DNA from: Anarhynchus alexandrinus | Lineage: Eukaryota; Chordata; Aves; Charadriiformes; Charadriidae | DNA length: 64,000 nt | Assembly (NCBI GenBank): GCA_008711295.1 | Contig: VUYV01000035.1 | Coordinates: 5,920,397-5,984,396 of the forward strand | Direction of reading: 5' to 3' | In this document: piece by piece, positions 26,801-39,433 of the stretch | How the letters are laid out: each line of letters starts with the position of its first letter | Position numbering within the stretch: the stretch's first letter is position 1 | Notes under the pieces: generated by a model | What the model saw: only the letters and a program-made list of their open reading frames with translations | The model's database searches: none | What the model was told of the DNA's origin: nothing | Translations under genes and position numbers: made by a program

Positions 26801-27947
26801 GATAGTTATGATAAGAATGCTCAAAGATGGAGGAGTCTTATTGACAGAAAATGAGGTAATGATTTACAATAATTAAAAATAAAATAAAATTTAAAAAAAA
26901 AATAAAAAATTCTTAGACTTGCTACTTAAAGCCACCAATCGCAAACGGCCATGACTGGCTTTCGTTTTCAGCAGTGAGGAACCAGAGACTTTAACTGGTG
27001 TTAAACAAATTCAGACATTGATCACAGTGGGGAGAACTGCTTTAAATTATACTGTACGGTCCAGAGGATTTCTTCTAAGCAGAGATGGACCTGAGCTGTA
27101 AAATTCAACCCTTCCTCTGCTAGGGTGTTTGGATATAGGCTTCTGGTCCAGGCCCACGGATGTAACTCTACGACTGATACACACAGCTGAGAGCAGAGTC
27201 CCCTGAACTAGGGAGAGGAGACAGTTCAGACAGACAAGACATCCCCAGGTCAGGTGGGCGACTTCCAGGAGATGGGGAAATTCAGTTCAGACAAGCACCC
27301 AGTGATTCACACGCTTGGCGAAGCTCCTTCTCACTCTGTGAATCTGCAGAATTGAGGTGTCAATAACACATGGCCGCAGGTCCTCTCCGGCGGTGCACCT
27401 CTTGCTTTTCCAGCTCCGATGCGGGCAGGAAACATTGTTGAGAGTTTTGGTCATGGTTTCTGAAGCCTTCCAACCTGAGCCAGGCCTCCTCGTCGTAATG
27501 CAGATGCCCCCCTAAGGCATGTCCATTCACTTAAAGCAATCTGCTACCGTTTCTCCTGTACTCTTCTATTGCACTTTACCTTTTAATGCGAGTGAACCAG
27601 GAGAAGAAGCACGAGAATGGAATATTCCCAGGGACAGCCCTATGGGAAAGCTGATAATAAAACCTCCTGGCAATCTCCAGGGTGGTTCATGCAGGTCACC
27701 TGTAAAGGCAGGATGAAACAGAACATTCCATTCTGAGGCTTCTGCCCAGTTCTGGTGAAGAGGGACCGTGACTCTTTCCAGTGGCAGCGACCCTTCAGGG
27801 ATGGTGATTTAGAGACTTCCCTGATGTGATAAGGTTGTCTCGGGCCACTGAGAAGGCAAGAAAAGCTGAGTGGCTGGTGAGCAAGCTCCTGGTTCAATAC
27901 TCCTCTAAGAAAAGTATTTGGACCCACCTGAAGCTTTTGGAACATTC

Positions 27948-27969
27948 TTTTTTTTTTTTTTTTTTTTTN
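27948..27969. repeat. T21 homopolymer ending in an unresolved base
   Basis: Twenty-one T residues end at a single N (27969), followed by CTTATAGG. This is a small gap or low-quality base in a homopolymer. The last part resembles an acceptor on the plus strand, but no exon follows. Confidence 0.9.
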
Positions 27970-29007
27970 CTTATAGGTTATCACTGATATGTGTGAGCAA
28001 ATCTGTATTTCCTGTACATGTGATGTTCAGAGAGTCCAAGGAAAGCCCTGCAAGTTGCCACAAGGGCAGTTGGCTTCTCTTGAGGACAGTATCAAAGGGT
28101 TTACTTTTCCATCTGAGAGGCTTTAGATGAAGTAAAACAAAAATGGCATGGGAGAGGGGGAGAGAATATGAATATCGGCCAGAGAACAGGATCAATATTC
28201 TTGTTTATGCCAGAGAAGAAGCAACAGAATACTCATTTTTCCTCCCCTTCAGTCAGTCTGCCTTGAGCTGATGGTTCTGGGTACGTGACTGGGTTACAAT
28301 CAATCTCTAGCTGGGTGGGAATCTGGGGAAGAGCTATGGGGGGCTGGAAAAGGCCCAGCAACTGGGACCTGCATGCGTCTGATATGCCTTCCCACTTTGC
28401 TTACTGCCCTAGTCCTGGCAAGGACACAGACCCTCCTGCGCTATGGATTCTTCATCCACGCGGGAAGTCCAGGCAACTCCTCAGATAAAGCTCATCATTC
28501 AAGCAGCAGGGAGTGACCAGAGTATGACAACAATATAGTCAGATCCAACGAGCCGCTCTAACACACACAGACAGACAGACAAATAAAGCCTCCTAGAATA
28601 TGTGCACTTCAAAGATAACCACATTCTCTTCCTGTCAGAGAAGTAAGATTATTTTTTTTTCTTTCCATTATTATTCCTTCCAACATTATTTTCTGTGCAA
28701 GAACTGGGAGCGGGGCTGCCTTTGTTCTTACCAAAAGTCTTCGTTCTGCTTTAGTTTCTTCCAGGCTCCCCGCCTTGGCTCACTCTGGGAGACCTCCCAT
28801 GGCGGTGCCACGTAAGAGGTGATGGCGGCATTCACTGGGTGTTGCGAAGACACAAGCTTACAAGGAAAACTCCAAGCAGGGAGGACATGACTAAAGATGT
28901 CAGTTTGGTTGGCTTGGTTGGTTTTGTTTTGTGTTTTATTTTAAAGCAAAAGTACAATTATTTACTGTGTTATTAGGATGACTCCTTTCAATTGGGTTTT
29001 AATTCTC

Positions 29008-29013
29008 TTTATT
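29008..29013 (-). terminator. NTRK3: Candidate polyadenylation signal for the truncated isoform
   Basis: The minus strand carries AATAAA about 250 nt after the TAA stop of the truncated exon. A second AATAAA lies at 28935-28940. No clear GU-rich downstream element was seen, and A-rich DNA gives chance matches, so the true cleavage site may lie further downstream. If either signal is used, the bases from 29264 down to it are 3' UTR. Confidence 0.3.
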
Positions 29014-29264
29014 TGCTCTCATTGCTGCTGTTGTGCCTTGCAGGAATATTTAATGAACACAGCGACCATTGGAGGAAAAGAACAACCCTGTTATCTGGTG
29101 ACAGAAAACCACAGTTTCAGTTGGCTTTAACGTGTGTACAGGCAGGGCTGTAGAGTCCTATTAGGAGGAGACCTCAATCCATACAGACCATGCTTACTGC
29201 TTCCCACCATTTTGAGGGCACAGCCTATAAACTTGACATCAGAACAGGGACTTTTAAGGAGTTT

Positions 29265-29383
29265 TTAAAAGCCATGACGTCCTTTGCTGAAATAAACACT
29301 GACATCCTCAACATAAATGCCTTGGTTAAGAGGTTTGGAATGTCCAGGGAGGCTTATTGGATTCAACATAATTTCTCTGAAAC
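29265..29383 (-). CDS. NTRK3: Terminal coding exon of truncated, kinase-less TrkC isoform
   Basis: On the minus strand, after an acceptor CCCCTTTAG, the frame reads two bases of a shared codon, then FREIMLNPISLPGHSK, then PLNQGIYVEDVSVYFSKG, then RHGF and a TAA stop at 29265-29267. This matches, from memory, the C-terminal tail of the mammalian non-catalytic TrkC isoform, with apparent changes His to Gln after PLN and Asn to Ser in the EDV-VYF stretch. The tail replaces the kinase domain, so the product can bind neurotrophin-3 but cannot signal through a kinase; truncated receptors are known as dominant-negative or ligand-sequestering forms with some signalling of their own. The exon is 38 codons plus stop and enters in phase 1. 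There are no internal stops. A plus-strand open frame across the same bases (29190-29387) is a shadow. Confidence 0.93.
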
Positions 29384-29475
29384 CTAAAGGGGAAAAAAAA
29401 AACAGAAAAAAGAAAAAAGCAAAATAAAGTAAACGAAAAAACAAAAAAGAGCAAAACTAGAAAAAAAGAGAGAGA
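29384..29475 (-). promoter_or_regulatory. NTRK3: Acceptor and very long pyrimidine tract before the truncated-isoform exon
   Basis: On the plus strand the bases are almost all purines (runs of A broken by G and an occasional C or T). On the transcript strand this is a pyrimidine-rich tract of about 90 nt ending in CCCCTTTAG directly before the exon. Such a tract is far longer than a usual 15-25 nt polypyrimidine tract and offers many sites for U2AF and for PTB-type regulators. A role in regulated use of the truncated terminus is inference. Confidence 0.75.
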
Positions 29476-32464
29476 TATTGACACACATGTAATTATTAAA
29501 AAAGAACCAAATGAATAACCAGCAAATGGCTGCCGTTAAATTAAAGCCAAAACACCCTCTCTGGGCAGGGCTACCTCACTTTGTCTTTCCATAAAGAACA
29601 GGCAATTATTTAACGTGGTGCGTGCAGGCACAAGTGCTCTGAGGACAAGGGGCATGCAAGCAGTCTGGACAGAAAACTGGGAACAACTCTTTTCTAGAGG
29701 CTCCCACTAAGCAAGGGTGGAAAAGTCCTAATTCCTACCTAGTCCATCTTTCCCCTAGGCAGGGAGTGAGGAAAACAGAGAATCCTTCCTATGGCTAATT
29801 TTCTCTCATGATTTATTTAGTCTGTCTTAACATTTCTGAAGCTGAAGAATACAATTGCAAGGCTGGGGAGACCTGACTCTCATAACCCCATAGATTTCCT
29901 CAGCCCCAGCTGTCCCATCTACACCGAAACCTGCACAGTGGAGGCATTTTCTCCTCACATAACCCCACCTCTTTAAAGGTAATTTGAAAGTTTAGGATTT
30001 GCCAGAAATACTGGCCAGAGGAAAAGGAAAAATAAGTGGAGCAGAGAACATAGGCATGCTCCTTCCTTCAGTTCCAACGAACTTACTGGGCAAATATAAT
30101 GTTTTCAAGGGCTGTATTACCCACCTCTTCATAATGCTCCTGCCTTGGGATGCGCCAGCCAGGGAAACCCACTGCTAGCATGTTTCTAATATAGAAATGA
30201 TTAGATGCTAATTACTATTAAAGATGAACATTATTCTCTGAAGCTAAATAAATGCAACTATTCAGGATTTGACAGAGAATATTCTCTGGAGTGGAGGGAG
30301 CAAACCTGCTGCTGAGACATCTAGTCCCATAGCCCTCTCCTCAAGGTCTGACCAAAGGAGGTCACATTCTGGTTCACTGTTAGGACACATCCTGATGTTT
30401 ATCCTACATTTCCCTTCTTCCTGACTTGAACCCCTGTTTTCTATCATCTTTTCTGCTACGTCCTGCAAGTTCTTGCAGAAAAGACCCATGCAATTTGTCT
30501 TCAGGCATCAGCTCATACTTTTTTACAGTACTTTCTCAGACACCCATTTATAACAGTATTTCTACAACTGAGGCCATCCCAATGGACTGGAAAGACACAT
30601 GGCAGGAACAGGCATAGGTCACTGAAGGTAGCTGATAAGACTGCAGTGAAGTTGCTCTCAGCTCAGATCAAGTATGTGTATGTGGACATAAGAGGCTTCT
30701 ACGCCAGCTTACCAAAATCCCCAATACAGATCCGAGTTGCCAAGACCAAGACGTGCATGGCAGGATCCTGGGGACTGCTCTAATCTGTCCCAGCTTCTCA
30801 TGGGCTCAAAGGGTTTTTCCAAGAAAATTATTGGGATGACTTGGCTACACAATTGCTCTAAGGTCTGGAAAATGCTTCTGCTCTTCATACAGTCACAGGA
30901 CCCTCAACAAATCAGGTAGGTTATCCCAAGTCTGGCATCATGAGAGCAGCATGGAGCAGCTTGGATGCCCTTGTGAATTGACCTCGATAGGAAATGTGCT
31001 TTCCACTAGGCTAGGAACAGAAAGTTTCTCACACTGGTTTTACACCAGCCAGAAGATTATTTTTTTCCTACTTCTTCAATTTTTTCCTTTATATCTATTT
31101 ATATTTCTTCCCTGCACTATCTTATTTCATCCGCTCATCAAATGCATGCCTCCTCTGATGAACCTGAGCAGGCAAAAGCTGTTTGTTTGGTTTGGAACTG
31201 TTTAAACTTGTTTTGGGGGAAACTATCTGTTATTCTCAGTGGCCCTGAAGGAGTGATCCACATGGGAGAGTAAGTCAGGCTCAGCTTTGGTTCATGTGTC
31301 ATAAACAAAATTCATAGGCAAATTCCAAGTGTTGAAACATCATTAGCAGTGAGAAAGAGCCTAGCTCAACTCTCAGAGCCAAAGCAGAGTTTAAAGTGCT
31401 GATGCTTGGAAATGTGTATGTAAACTAAGTCCATTTCTTATCAGAGTCACTGGGAGACAAATAAACATGGCATCCCTGAACATCACTATTTATCGTGTTT
31501 TGGTTTTCGTAATATAAATATATTTTATGGCCACCAAAGGAGAGCTGGGAAAGTCTATACTCAACAATACTAAGTATCTCCAAGGAACACTCCTGTCTGC
31601 TTTATTTTCCTTGCATTTCTTAGCTCTGCTAAATAAAGGCAATTCCACTTCCGCCGGACCACATCCAACAGACCTAAACACCCACTGGGGACACACAGCC
31701 TTAGCAAAGGGACATGTGAAAGATCAGCAAGACTTAAGGCTGGGGACACTGAGGGCTGTGCTCTTTGTTGTCAATGCTATGCTGTGAATCCCAGCTGCAG
31801 GGATCTCCAGTGACAGTGGGGTCTTTGCAGAATGGGACTGCAGTAGGGGTTACCCCATAACTGACATGCAGTTACTACCGAGGGACAATGAGGAACGTGG
31901 CAGGAGGGCAGCCTATGTTTCCGAAGCTTAGGGGGTGAACATACCACTGACTTGGGAAAGCAATGCAGCATCGGTCATTTTGGCATCCTCTCCTTCTCAT
32001 TTATTAAAGTCCCCAAAGAATCAGGAAAAAAAACATGCTTCTCCTAACTGGTTTTCTCTGTTTTTTTCACTGCTACCTCCAACCCCATTCTCTTGTATGG
32101 AGCAGAAACCAACAAGGCTCTTGCTAGGTTTATGTCTTCTCTGTCAGATGGGAGATGGATGATGTTCACTTAGATGTCCAGGATTAAAATGGGTGAATCT
32201 CAACAGGTTCAGAGTTTGGATGCTGCTATGACAAATGTCATCTTTCTACCATCACAGCTATTAGCGCCTAAAAAAACAGCTTGGAAATGTCTTAAAGAAA
32301 AGTGTTCACCTTCTTAGAAGGAGTTGGGGAAATCGTAAAAACAATCCCTTTGTCAAGTTTCACATTTGTCAGTGCTAGCTGGAAAATGGGAGGAAAATAC
32401 TATTTTTGATATTGGTTGTAGATTTGGAGGGAAACTCCAATATACAAGGCTGAAAAAAATGAGA

Positions 32465-32485
32465 TTAAATAAATAAATAAATAAA
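32465..32485. repeat. AAAT microsatellite
   Basis: About five TAAA units in the large intron. Confidence 0.85.
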
Positions 32486-35400
32486 CCCCACCCTGTAGAT
32501 TCAAAGCAAAAGCATCTCCAAAGACCTACAAAGTTGGGAAGGGTCTGACAGATTAAACTTTGTGCTTCTCCCTGTTCTAGTGAGGCACTTTTAAAATAAA
32601 ACATGTCTCTACTAATAGCCATGGTGGTGGAATAAATGTATGGAGAGTGTTGGAGAACAGGGAAGGAGGAATGGGCTGTGATTTGCTGTGCAGCTCTAAC
32701 AGCTTGAGATGGAGGGGGCAGATGAGGCATTTCTCTAAGCAGGCTGAAAGGATGTGGCAATGAAAGGACAAGAATATTGAAGGCAACCGACCCATGCAAT
32801 CAGTTTTTGTCCTCAACCTTGGCCATCCGCTTAGTCCTCCAGAGCTGTCTCGTGTTTCCCAACACCCTGGCTAGTGGGTCTCAGCCACTCTGCCCCATGC
32901 ACATACCCAATCCAGCCTACAGACAGTGCCCTGCAAGGAACACCCTTCCTCCACTGACTGAGAGCAAGACTAAGGAGACAAACCAAAGAATTTCACCTCG
33001 CCTGCACTGTTTGCCTTCTGGTAAAATTGCAACCAACCAAATATACCATGCTTCTAAGGCTTTTGAGATCCGAGGCTGCTCCAGGTGACCTGAGAAGAGC
33101 AGCAGGGAACATGACGCGTGGAGGTGAGGGAACGATGCACAACCACCGCAGGAGTGGTGCAGCCGTTTTGAAACCCAGGGATGGAAAATGTTTCTAAAAC
33201 AGCAGCTCAAATTATTGTGGGAACAGATGAGAAAAGCAATGGGATGCCATGTAATGCCTGGCAAAAATGGGTTGAACAAATATAGCAAATTAGGGGCAAC
33301 AAGCTGGCCAAACACAACACTGCTATCCACACAGCCCAGGTTAGGCAATGGAGCTTTGATCTCTCGTCTGTGTTACAGCAGAATTTATGATATAAAGGAA
33401 AAGCAATAGGAGATTCCAACAACACTGTAAATTTTGTCTTTCTCTATGCACAGATATGAAGTATGAATAGCATCAAAGAAGAAGGCATGAAAACCATCAA
33501 GCCTGGCCCGCATCCAGAGCGAAGGAAACAGCCATCCGTTTAGTCAAAGCCAGGACTGATATGTCTATATCTGAGGGGGAAGCAACACAGCAATCCAGGT
33601 TTCCTGTCATGGATGGGTTCATCTTCAGGGCTATGATACACAACCCTCTTTTATTCTTCCCTCCCCTCAACATATAGCAGGGCGAGATGCAGCACAGCCT
33701 GAGGCCTCGCTTGCCACAACAAAGCAGGTCACAGAAGCTCAGCAGAAGCACACTACGAGGTTCTCCCTGATGCTCTCAGATGCAGATTGCACAGATTGCT
33801 CTCAGATGCACATTATCTCCTCTACCATCCAAGGTAAAGTCAGAGATCCTAGACCTTTTCTAATTTACACCAGACCAACACTGTTGACAACAATGGAGAA
33901 CCGCAAGAAAACTCCACCCACAGATGAATTTCACTCCGATACACAGACCTTAAGCAGATCTTCAAGTAGATAACAGCTCTTTTAAGACTCACCAAAAGGT
34001 TCCAAGAGCTACAGAAATGCTTATGATTGTTAATTTTCATGGAAACAGGGTCCTTATTCCCCTCCACAGCAGCTCACCTTGTATCTTTGCTCATTTTCCA
34101 TGGTTTAACCTCAGGAATAAGAGTCTCCCACTTTAGTCAATGAGACTTGACGTCACTGGAAACCTCGTGGGAATGTGCTAGACGGAGCTCTAGCTAGTTT
34201 GCAGCATCTTCATCTTCTCCACAACCCAAAATCATGAGCAGGAGATCGCAGCACTGCATGTGTTTTTGAGGGCAAGAAAGGGAAGAGATGGGCTGAGAGC
34301 AAGAGAAACAGCAGAAGCAAATGGGTCCAGAAGATCCCATTTCCACACAAATTTCTCTCACGCTTAACTAGTGCAGAGGAAGGGGTAAGACAATACTGCA
34401 GGCACTTAACAGCTGAACAATGTTCCTTGAGAAAAGGGCGGCGTTCGCAGCTTTCCACGCAGTGAACTCTTTAAGACGATGTGAGATTCAGTAAACCTTT
34501 GGTCGGAGGAATTCCAGTATCTGTTGCATTTCTACTGTTGCCGCCATTAATGTGGGCCATGTCCATATTAGCTGGGATCACAAGTTTGTTTTCTCTGGAA
34601 CCGTTTCACGGATGGAGTAGTTCCAAGATACTAAATGATGTAGCCTGATAGCTCAGGAGGCAGAGCTCCAAGATTCCCCACCGATCCCCCTTAGGAAAAG
34701 CCCCAAAGTAGGAAAGCACTTACCAGGGTATAAAATAAAAAAAGTAAGAAGAAAAAAAAAAATAATTAAAATCTATTTAAGACAAAGGGCAAAGTAAAAA
34801 GGCTATTTTCAGGTCTGAGATGCCCTGTGATTTGAGTCAAAGCTACCCTCCCTGTCCAGAGGCAGAGCCAATGCTTTTCTCCAGACTGCACAGAGGTGCA
34901 GCTATTTAAAGCCACTCAGAGGCCCACTGCATGATGGAAGGCAGCCAGATCAGTTGGGCCTCATCGGTTTTGTTTTCGTTAGATTGAAGCCAGAGTATGT
35001 GGAATGACTTGTAAGAGGACCAGGAAAGGGGGAAGGACTGGGCACTCAGCAGTTTCGCCCACAACATGCAGAGCTTAGTCTCTGCCTCATTCGAATCATA
35101 CTGGGTCGGAGAGAAGGTACCTCAGTAAAGACGATGGCTGGTTTGTCCTTCGCGACACCCACGGCCGTGCAAAGGTGTGTGGAAAAACTCTTAGGATTTA
35201 CAGGTCAGCCATGAGAATGAGCTGCAGGAAAGTGTTTGCAAAATGCCCGAGAGTTTGGCGGTAGCTGACATCCTGGGCATTATCGAGCTGTTGCCCTGTC
35301 CATCTCTGTGCTTGCACCACTATGACCAGGAGCCTTCTCCTCCGCAATTCTCACTGTCTGGAGGAACAACCGCATCTCCCTGCCTCCACGAGTCCCCATT

Positions 35401-35984
35401 TTGCACCACCGTGCACTCTCTCTGCCTCTGCACTCCACAAAGCCCGCGGGACCCGATATGAAAGATCTCATCGCAACAAGTAATACAACATTTTCATCAC
35501 TTTGGTTTTCAAATATATTCTTTTGTCAATTTTTAATTTTTTTATTTTTTCAAGTCAGCCCTCAGAGTGCTGCCAATTTAAGCACTGTGCACAGTGTTAC
35601 AAGAGATTCTCATTTCCACTTTGCCTGACAGGTATGCACGTCCCTCTGACACCGCCTCTGTTCCCCAGCCGCTTCAGACAGCAATAGTTACCCTAAGCGT
35701 TTTACACAGAGTTATTGAAACCACTGACTAATCTGCCCAGAAATGAATACCCACTGGGAAAGAATCTGCTTGGGCTCGTGTTCCATAATTCCTGATTAAT
35801 TCCAATTATGGTACAGCTGATCCACCAGTACCACAGATTGCCACATCAAAGGGCCAACCAGCAAAGGAAGCCCCCAAGTTACAACAGCAACAGCCCCATT
35901 GCAAACTTCTTTTTAGCCAGACCGTGCTTCATAAACATTAATTTGTTATGCCTCACTCGTTCCCTGGGGAGACAGGAACCGTTA

Positions 35985-36080
35985 TACTCATTACGCAGAT
36001 GGCAAAACGGTGGCACGGAGCAGGACCACAGTTTCTCCAAGGTCCCCAGAGGAACTGATGCCAGTCGTGGGCACTCAACA
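35985..36080 (+). mobile_element. MIR-like SINE relic (core and 3' part)
   Basis: The bases CTCATTACGCAGATGGCAAA, then GGTGGCACGGAG and TTTCTCCAAGGTCCCC follow, in order and spacing, the MIR pattern of CCCATTTTACAGATGAGGAA, ACTGAGGCACAGAG and CTTGCCCAAGGTCACA, recalled from memory. MIR-type core SINEs are old amniote repeats that survive at low copy number in birds. The match is by eye only. Confidence 0.55.
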
Positions 36081-39000
36081 GGGAATAGCCCCAGCTCCCA
36101 GGCTCCTGTCCTCTCCAGGAGACCTGGGGTCTGGAAGGGGATGGAAGCACTTGGTAAAGCCAGATGGCCAGGGTATGAGAGCAGACACCAAAGGAGACAC
36201 ACACGGTGGACAGGAAAGCACACAACTGCCGCAGTCCACAGCTGGGACCTTCCCTGCCCAAGCAGGGCCAGCGATGCTCTCCTGCTCTTCAGAAGGCTGG
36301 TGGAGGAGCTGATCAAGTCCCAGGATAAATACTTGCTGGCTCAAGTCTCTTTACTCTGCCGTCTGCTCCAGCAATACCTTACATCATCTAGAAAGGCCAG
36401 AGCTGCCCTCCAGGAAGCCCACAAGTGGTACAAGCCCCAGACCCTGAAACGTCAGGAGGAGCATCCTGCGGGGAAACGTGATTTCGTGGAGTTTACAAGC
36501 TGAGGATGGAAACTGAGGAGTGCAGGGAGGCACCAAGAGCTACAGAGGAGTTGTAAATGGGAACAGGAAGAGCTGAGGACAAAACCCCAGAGAGAGCAGC
36601 AGGGAGCCTTGAGGAACAAGGTTTTGTTGATTTTTTTAGGCTGTTTGGATGCTGCGTTGTCTGGAATTGTCCTTTGTCTGTCTCTCTCCAGTGCTCCTAT
36701 TCTGCCGATTGTTTTGGAAAGGAAGGCAGCCACCATGGCTCTTCTCTTGACAACTGACCCACTAGATGGTTCTCAAAATAAGTTGCCTTCTGCACCAAAT
36801 ACATCAGAAGAATGTCATTAGTCTTCCCAGGTGAGAGCTCCCGCCTCCAGATTGTGTTTCAAGACCACGTTTTGGTACCTGCCAGTGTGTGGCAAGCTCT
36901 AAAAAACATACGCCAGGGCACAGGGAGGACATGCTACTCCTAGGGAGCAATTTGGGTACTGCCCACCAAACAAGTGGCAGGTATTTGTGATGGCCTTCAA
37001 TTAGCGGGAGACGAGAAAGGGCTTTGCTCCCACAAAACACACATGAAACCTAGTATGTTTTTGCAAGAGAAGGTATGAAATGCCTGAAAAGACCCTTGCA
37101 GCCAGCAAAGCAGAGATGAGGTGAGTGGAAAGCCCCCAGGCAGTGCACTGGGGGCAAGGGCTGCTGCTGTGCAAGGAGATCCTTACTCCACCCTGCAACA
37201 GAGGGTGAGCTTTGCAGAGCAGGGAAGATCTGGCACATCACAGCAGGGCAGCAAATGAAGACCTAAGCCCAAAATGCATGGCAGCTGTGAGTTAGGAGGC
37301 TTCATTCAAAGGAGCGAGGAAGGACCAGGGTTTCTTTCCTACAAGGTTTTTCCAGCAAGTGGTCTCGCTGCGAATTTTTGCTCCAGCAGTCAGCTCCAAG
37401 CTTAACAAACTACATGACTGCCAGACCCTCCTCTGACCCAGTTTCATTTCGGGTCTGAAAATAAGTCTCCCTCTGTCCCTTCTCCTTCTCACATCAAGTC
37501 ACCTAAATGCACAAGGCATTTAAAGCACTTCAGCCCAATCTTATTTCACACCATATAATTCTGTGCAAGCCTTTGTGTGTTTCTGCCCCACTTGTGTCAT
37601 TGGCACGTGCTGATCAAACGTCAGCAGAGATGAGGGACCGGGAAGGGACTGAGCTCCCAGGCCTCTGGATGGGGAGGCACTGCAACATGGAAACTCCCAG
37701 GACTGTGACTATCCAAAACCCATTTTCCCCCCACCAGAGGATTTCACGCTTGAGAAAAAGGGAAACAGTTTTACTTAAAAAAATAAGTTTTTTCCTCTTG
37801 TCCATCATCTGTCATCAGAAGTACTGCCTACCACCACAGACGGGACACATCCTTTTCTATGTATGCTGCTCCTTGAAGCAAGAGCTGCCTGCACTGGGGC
37901 AAAAGCATGTAAAAACATACACTTCTAATAGCACTTTCACATTTGCACACGCAACTAAATGTAAGAGATCACAGTCCACAACCTTGAATTCAACCTCAGT
38001 GTCCAAACCAGCCTGTGCACAGAGGAAACCGGGCTGAGCGATACCAAAATTGCCAGCAGAAGGCAGGGAGAGCGTGCACACAACCTGCTGCATGAGGGAC
38101 ACGTGGGACGGCCGGTGGGGAAGCGTGCAAGAGAAAAGCAGAGAGTGATGCTGCGATGCAGAGCACGTGGAAGGGAGCAGAGGAGTACTGGAGAGGGGCT
38201 GGAGAGCGCACGGGTGCACACATGTGGGGCTGAAAGCATAACGCTTCTGAACACTTACTCTCACTTTACATTACGGATTTAATGGCTTTTAACAGGAGAC
38301 TTTGTAAGTGATGAGGAATTGGAACAAAAGGAGCTGGGGGAATAATTATTCTAACCAGGGGAGCTAAAGAACATGGCAAAATCGCATGCTGAGCAATCAT
38401 GCTAATTAAAGGCACCCAGAAGAATCAGGATAGAAACGCCAAATGGTTTTCACTCTGCTGCCCATATCCACTAACTGCCTCATCACTTTGACTCCCACCA
38501 GCTGTGGGAAGGACGGCTCTGGGTGAGTCGGTCTGTAGCAATAAAGGATGGAGCTAAACAAGTAACATGGGGGTGTTGGTTCCCTCTGCAGCAGACTGGA
38601 GCAATGCCTGACCTGCCAGACTGAACAGTGGCTGCTTTGCACCAGCGGTTTGGGGGGGAACAAATGCCCCCAAGGCCTCCAGCTGAGCAGCAAGGATCCA
38701 AACATGCTTCCCAGAAAGCAGAGCAGCTGCCAGCAAATACCAGCATGAGGCTAAACACAGCCCACAGCCACAACCCTGGTCCTTTTGGGCCAGTCAGCTC
38801 TGTTGCGTGACTGCCTCTCTGCAATTATCTGCTCAGCATGGTGGTCTGTCCTGGGCTGTGTCCAAGGAGCATCTTTCCAGTGCCACACCAGAGTTCTGGC
38901 AGCACTGAACACGCTGCTTCCTTGTCTACACAGCTTTGGTCATCACTGAGTTGGCTCCGCTCAGGTTGGTGCGTGGGCTTTCAAAGGTAGGACACCTTCT

Positions 39001-39417
39001 ATGCAGTGGGCATCATCCTGATCTTCTACTGCTTAAAATGCCAGTTGGGGTTCAAGCCATGCCAGCATCAGAAAAGCAAGAACTAACACTGCAATGTGGG
39101 CAAATTTTCACCCAGAAAAAGTGGGGACTAGGAAAATGTCCATGCTGTAGGGAAAGGAAATGAACATGATATTGTTCCAACAGACTAGAGGCTTTATAGA
39201 CCCCAATAAAAACTCCCATGCACTCAGCCTGGTGTGAAACCCAAGACAGACTCCTCGGGGAGCTGCTGAGCCTTGACCTGTTGAGGATGTCAGAGGAAGA
39301 TCTTCAGACATTGCTGGAGTCCAACAGGGTGTTACATGCCAAGGCAGATGGGTGCAGAAAACACAATTAACAGAACAAGACACACAGTGGTGCAATCACA
39401 CACTGAGTACAAAGAAG

Positions 39418-39433
39418 TCTCTCTCTCTCTCTC
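39418..39433. repeat. CT dinucleotide microsatellite
   Basis: Eight TC units within the large intron. Confidence 0.85.

Larger units (their letters stand above)
1..29007 (-). other. NTRK3: Intron (or distal 3' UTR) downstream of the truncated exon
   Basis: No exon of NTRK3 or of any other gene was recognised in this stretch. It holds two CR1 LINE fragments (6549-6885, 20233-20803), a possible ancient repeat around 5505-5625, and short simple repeats: CCCT units near 4790-4810, T-rich 11070-11093, AT runs near 12760-12800, an A/T-rich block near 26865-26910, and a T run with an unresolved base at 27948-27969. AT-rich, conserved-looking blocks lie around 9140-9440 and 15240-15640. The many open frames of 60-170 codons have no recognisable domains and overlap on both strands, as expected for non-coding DNA. 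Confidence 0.75.

Noticed and set aside
27969..28000. Apparent plus-strand splice acceptor after a T run (CTTATAGG)
   Set aside because: It faces away from the gene's strand, no coding exon follows, and the T run ends in an unresolved base.
29190..29387. 65-codon plus-strand frame
   Set aside because: It lies across the minus-strand truncated TrkC exon and is its shadow.
30470..30500. GAAAAGACCCA match to the reverse complement of the start of the missing exon
   Set aside because: The match does not extend into the following residues, so it is chance.
35808..36503. Longest open frame of the window (231 codons, plus strand)
   Set aside because: No recognisable domain, several long frames overlap it on both strands, and it runs through a MIR-like relic. 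It is most likely a chance frame in moderately GC-rich intron.
38940..39060. Weak resemblance on the minus strand to the end of the missing truncated-tail exon
   Set aside because: Only a few bases around GGTGTCCTACC fit. The upstream residues do not match and no splice sites fit.
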